Source of the DNA: Pseudomonadota bacterium
GTDB lineage: Bacteria > Pseudomonadota > Gammaproteobacteria > Steroidobacterales > Steroidobacteraceae
DNA: 9,017 bases
Direction of reading: 5' to 3'
NCBI GenBank assembly: GCA_003242275.1
Contig: QGUX01000138.1
Coordinates: forward strand, 1-9,017
Made by a program: the position numbers and the translations under genes
Shown: piece after piece, positions 7,902 to 9,017 of the stretch
Layout of the letters: each line of letters opens with the position of its first letter
How positions within the stretch are numbered: position 1 is the stretch's first letter
The notes under the pieces: model-generated
Databases searched by the model: none
Seen by the model: only the letters and a program-made list of their open reading frames with translations
What the model was told of the DNA's origin: nothing

Positions 7902-8296
7902 AGCTTGATGCGGCCGCCGCCCGGCGGCACGCCCAGCCCGCCCCCCAGGCCCGCGCCCGCCTCGGGCACCACGATGCGCGACTGGGCCTCGCGGCGCATC
8001 TCGCGCGCCTCCTCGATGGCCTGGTTGAGCGCCTCCTGCACGGCGCGCGGGAACTTCTCGATGGCTTCCTCGAGGCTGGCGGCCTCGATCTCGAAGCCCA
8101 GCGGCAGGATGCCGCCCGGCGTCAGCAGCTGCGTCTGGCCGCTGTAGAGCACCGGCCGGGACTCATCGGGCTCGCCGTTCACCTTGACCGGGCGCAGCCG
8201 GCGGATGGTGCCTGCGGCACGGTCGGTGAACACGTCCTCCTGGTAGAGGCCGGCCGTGTCGAAGCGGATCTCGGGCAGTTGGGGATCTGTACTCAT
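7898..8296 (-). CDS. Conserved-looking hypothetical protein downstream of mutT
   Basis: I do not recognise a named family. The 132-residue protein has no signal peptide or membrane segment and is probably cytoplasmic. Residues about 5-80 look like a compact beta-rich domain: EIRFDTAGLYQEDVFTD, then a basic patch TIRRLRPVKVNG, then YSGQTQLLTPGG and PLGFEIEA. A charged helix follows at about 84-112, rich in Glu and Arg (EEAIEKFPRAVQEALNQAIEEAREMRREA). The end is IVVPEAG and a glycine-rich tail closing in GGGRIKL. I recall similar unnamed proteins in Xanthomonas-like bacteria, but this is memory, not a search. The ATG overlaps the mutT stop as ATGA, a sign of coupled translation and possible shared function. 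Its TAG stop shares CTAG with yacG. Codon use matches its neighbours, so the gene looks native. Confidence 0.8.
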   Translation of the reverse strand: MSTDPQLPEIRFDTAGLYQEDVFTDRAAGTIRRLRPVKVNGEPDESRPVLYSGQTQLLTPGGILPLGFEIEAASLEEAIEKFPRAVQEALNQAIEEAREMRREAQSRIVVPEAGAGLGGGLGVPPGGGRIKL

Positions 8297-8721
8297 CGGC
8301 CTAGTGTAACCCCCGCGAGCGCGGCGCGCAGGGGCGCGACCATGGGCAGGTCGGCCTCCAGCAGCCCGCAGCCGGCCAGCGCCTCGGGGCGGAGCCAGCG
8401 CAACGCCTGGCCGTCGAGGCCGCGCGGCTCGCCGGAGAAGTCCGTCACCAGCCAGAGCAGGATCTCGACGTGACGCTCGGGGTATTCGTGCGGGAAGGCG
8501 CCCAGCGACACGGTGGACAGGGGCACCACGCCCAGCTCCTCGGCCAGCTCGCGCCGCAGCGCCTCCTCGGGCGACTCGTTGTCCTCGATCTTGCCGCCCG
8601 GGAACTCCCAGGCCCCCTCGCGCCACTTGCCCGGCGGACGCTGCGCGACGAGCAGCTCGGGCCCGTCGGGCCCGCTGCGCGCCAGCGCCGCGGCCACTAC
8701 GCGGACAGGGCGCCGTGGCAC
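8293..8721 (-). CDS. mutT: 8-oxo-dGTP diphosphatase MutT (Nudix hydrolase)
   Basis: The enzyme hydrolyses 8-oxo-dGTP to the monophosphate, keeping the oxidised nucleotide out of DNA. The 142-residue protein holds an intact Nudix box from G43 to V65, with G43, E49, R57, E58, E61, E62 and G64 in the GX5EX7REUXEEXGU pattern. It is preceded by WEFPGGKIE, as in E. coli Mut[16 protein letters not shown] and the WLRPEAL stretch also match family sequences. Position right after secA supports mutT over other Nudix enzymes. The chosen start is the GTG at 8721, which keeps the first strand VRVVAAAL but overlaps secA by 25 bases. A second GTG at 8697 overlaps the secA stop as TAGTG but would remove part of that strand. 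The stop overlaps the next gene by four bases. Confidence 0.93.
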   Translation of the reverse strand: MPRRPVRVVAAALARSGPDGPELLVAQRPPGKWREGAWEFPGGKIEDNESPEEALRRELAEELGVVPLSTVSLGAFPHEYPERHVEILLWLVTDFSGEPRGLDGQALRWLRPEALAGCGLLEADLPMVAPLRAALAGVTLGR

Positions 8722-9017
8722 TGCTTGTATTTCTTGCCCGAGCCGCAGGGACAGGGCTCGTTGCGGCCGATCTTGCGGTCGCCGCGCACGTAGGGAATGT
8801 GCGGCGCGGGGCCGGCGCCCTGCGCGATCCGCGGCCCGCCGGCCGGCGCCGCGGCGGCCGGCTGCGCCTCCGGCTCCGGTTCCGGCGGCTGCAGCGCGGA
8901 GACTTCCGCGTGCTGCGCCTGCAGCGCGCGCATCAGCCGCTCGCGCCGTACGGCCTCCTCGCGCTCGATCTGCGCCTGGTCGCGCACCTCGACGCTGATG
9001 CGCGAGAGCAGCGAGGC
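8697..9017 (-). CDS. secA: Preprotein translocase ATPase SecA, C-terminal end (gene runs off the right edge)
   Basis: Only the last 106 residues are in the window; the frame is open through base 9017. SecA is the motor that drives unfolded preproteins through SecYEG. The visible part begins at the end of the helical scaffold ([17 protein letters not shown]), followed by a charged helix and a Pro/Ala/Glu-rich linker of about 50 residues. The protein ends with the C-terminal zinc-binding domain [17 protein letters not shown], whose CxCx8CH ligands are intact. In SecB-containing bacteria this domain binds the chaperone SecB. An isolated SEC-C motif protein is the alternative, but the continuous SecA-like sequence upstream of the motif and the mutT neighbour favour secA. 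The linker is longer and richer in Pro and Ala than in E. coli, in keeping with the GC-rich genome. Confidence 0.93.
   Translation of the reverse strand, partial: ASLLSRISVEVRDQAQIEREEAVRRERLMRALQAQHAEVSALQPPEPEPEAQPAAAAPAGGPRIAQGAGPAPHIPYVRGDRKIGRNEPCPCGSGKKYKQCHGALSA

Noticed and set aside
7913..7928. Hairpin just after yacG (GCCGCC stem, GCCC loop) as a terminator
   Set aside because: The stem is short, there is no T run on either side, and it lies in the coding end of the convergent gene where Gly codons explain the sequence.
7905..8473. Plus-strand open frames across the mutT region
   Set aside because: They are antisense to mutT and the coupled hypothetical gene, whose Nudix box and ATGA overlap identify the real strand.

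Overview
This is a GC-rich bacterial chromosome segment, almost certainly from a gammaproteobacterium. The evidence is gene content and order. pilB-pilC-pilD (type IV pilus ATPase, platform protein, prepilin peptidase) is followed by coaE, zapD and yacG on the plus strand. It meets secA-mutT running the other way on the minus strand. The same coaE-zapD-yacG block converging on secA-mutT occurs in E. coli, where the pilus genes hofB and hofC also lie nearby. The very high third-position GC recalls lineages such as Xanthomonadales, Nevskiales or Steroidobacterales, but that placement is only a guess.

Layout: (1) Bases 1-1983 hold a cell-envelope set with visibly lower GC and looser codon use: the 3' part of a family 2 glycosyltransferase, an overlapping VTT/DedA-like membrane protein, and a convergent SAM-dependent methyltransferase whose 3' end overlaps the membrane-protein gene by 96 bases. 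(2) Bases 1984-2233 are a divergent non-coding region with a weak promoter candidate for pilB and a G-rich tract able to form a G-quadruplex. (3) Bases 2234-6140 are pilB, pilC and pilD. (4) Bases 6158-7901 are coaE (last step of coenzyme A synthesis), zapD (FtsZ-binding division factor) and yacG (zinc-finger gyrase inhibitor). (5) Bases 7898-9017, minus strand, are the 3' end of secA, then mutT, then an unnamed 132-residue protein that is translationally coupled to mutT.

The pil genes are tightly spaced and probably co-transcribed: PilB powers pilus extension from the cytoplasm, PilC is the inner-membrane platform it drives, and PilD cleaves and N-methylates the prepilins. No pilin gene (pilA) is visible; the site upstream of pilB is occupied by the methyltransferase and glycosyltransferase genes. 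The two convergent operons end on one shared CTAG palindrome that supplies a TAG stop on each strand.

I see no CRISPR array, insertion sequence, tRNA, rRNA or phage gene, and no convincing new multi-gene system. The points worth a second look are the overlapping gene ends, the G-quadruplex tract, the composition step near 2.0-2.2 kb and the unnamed protein downstream of mutT.
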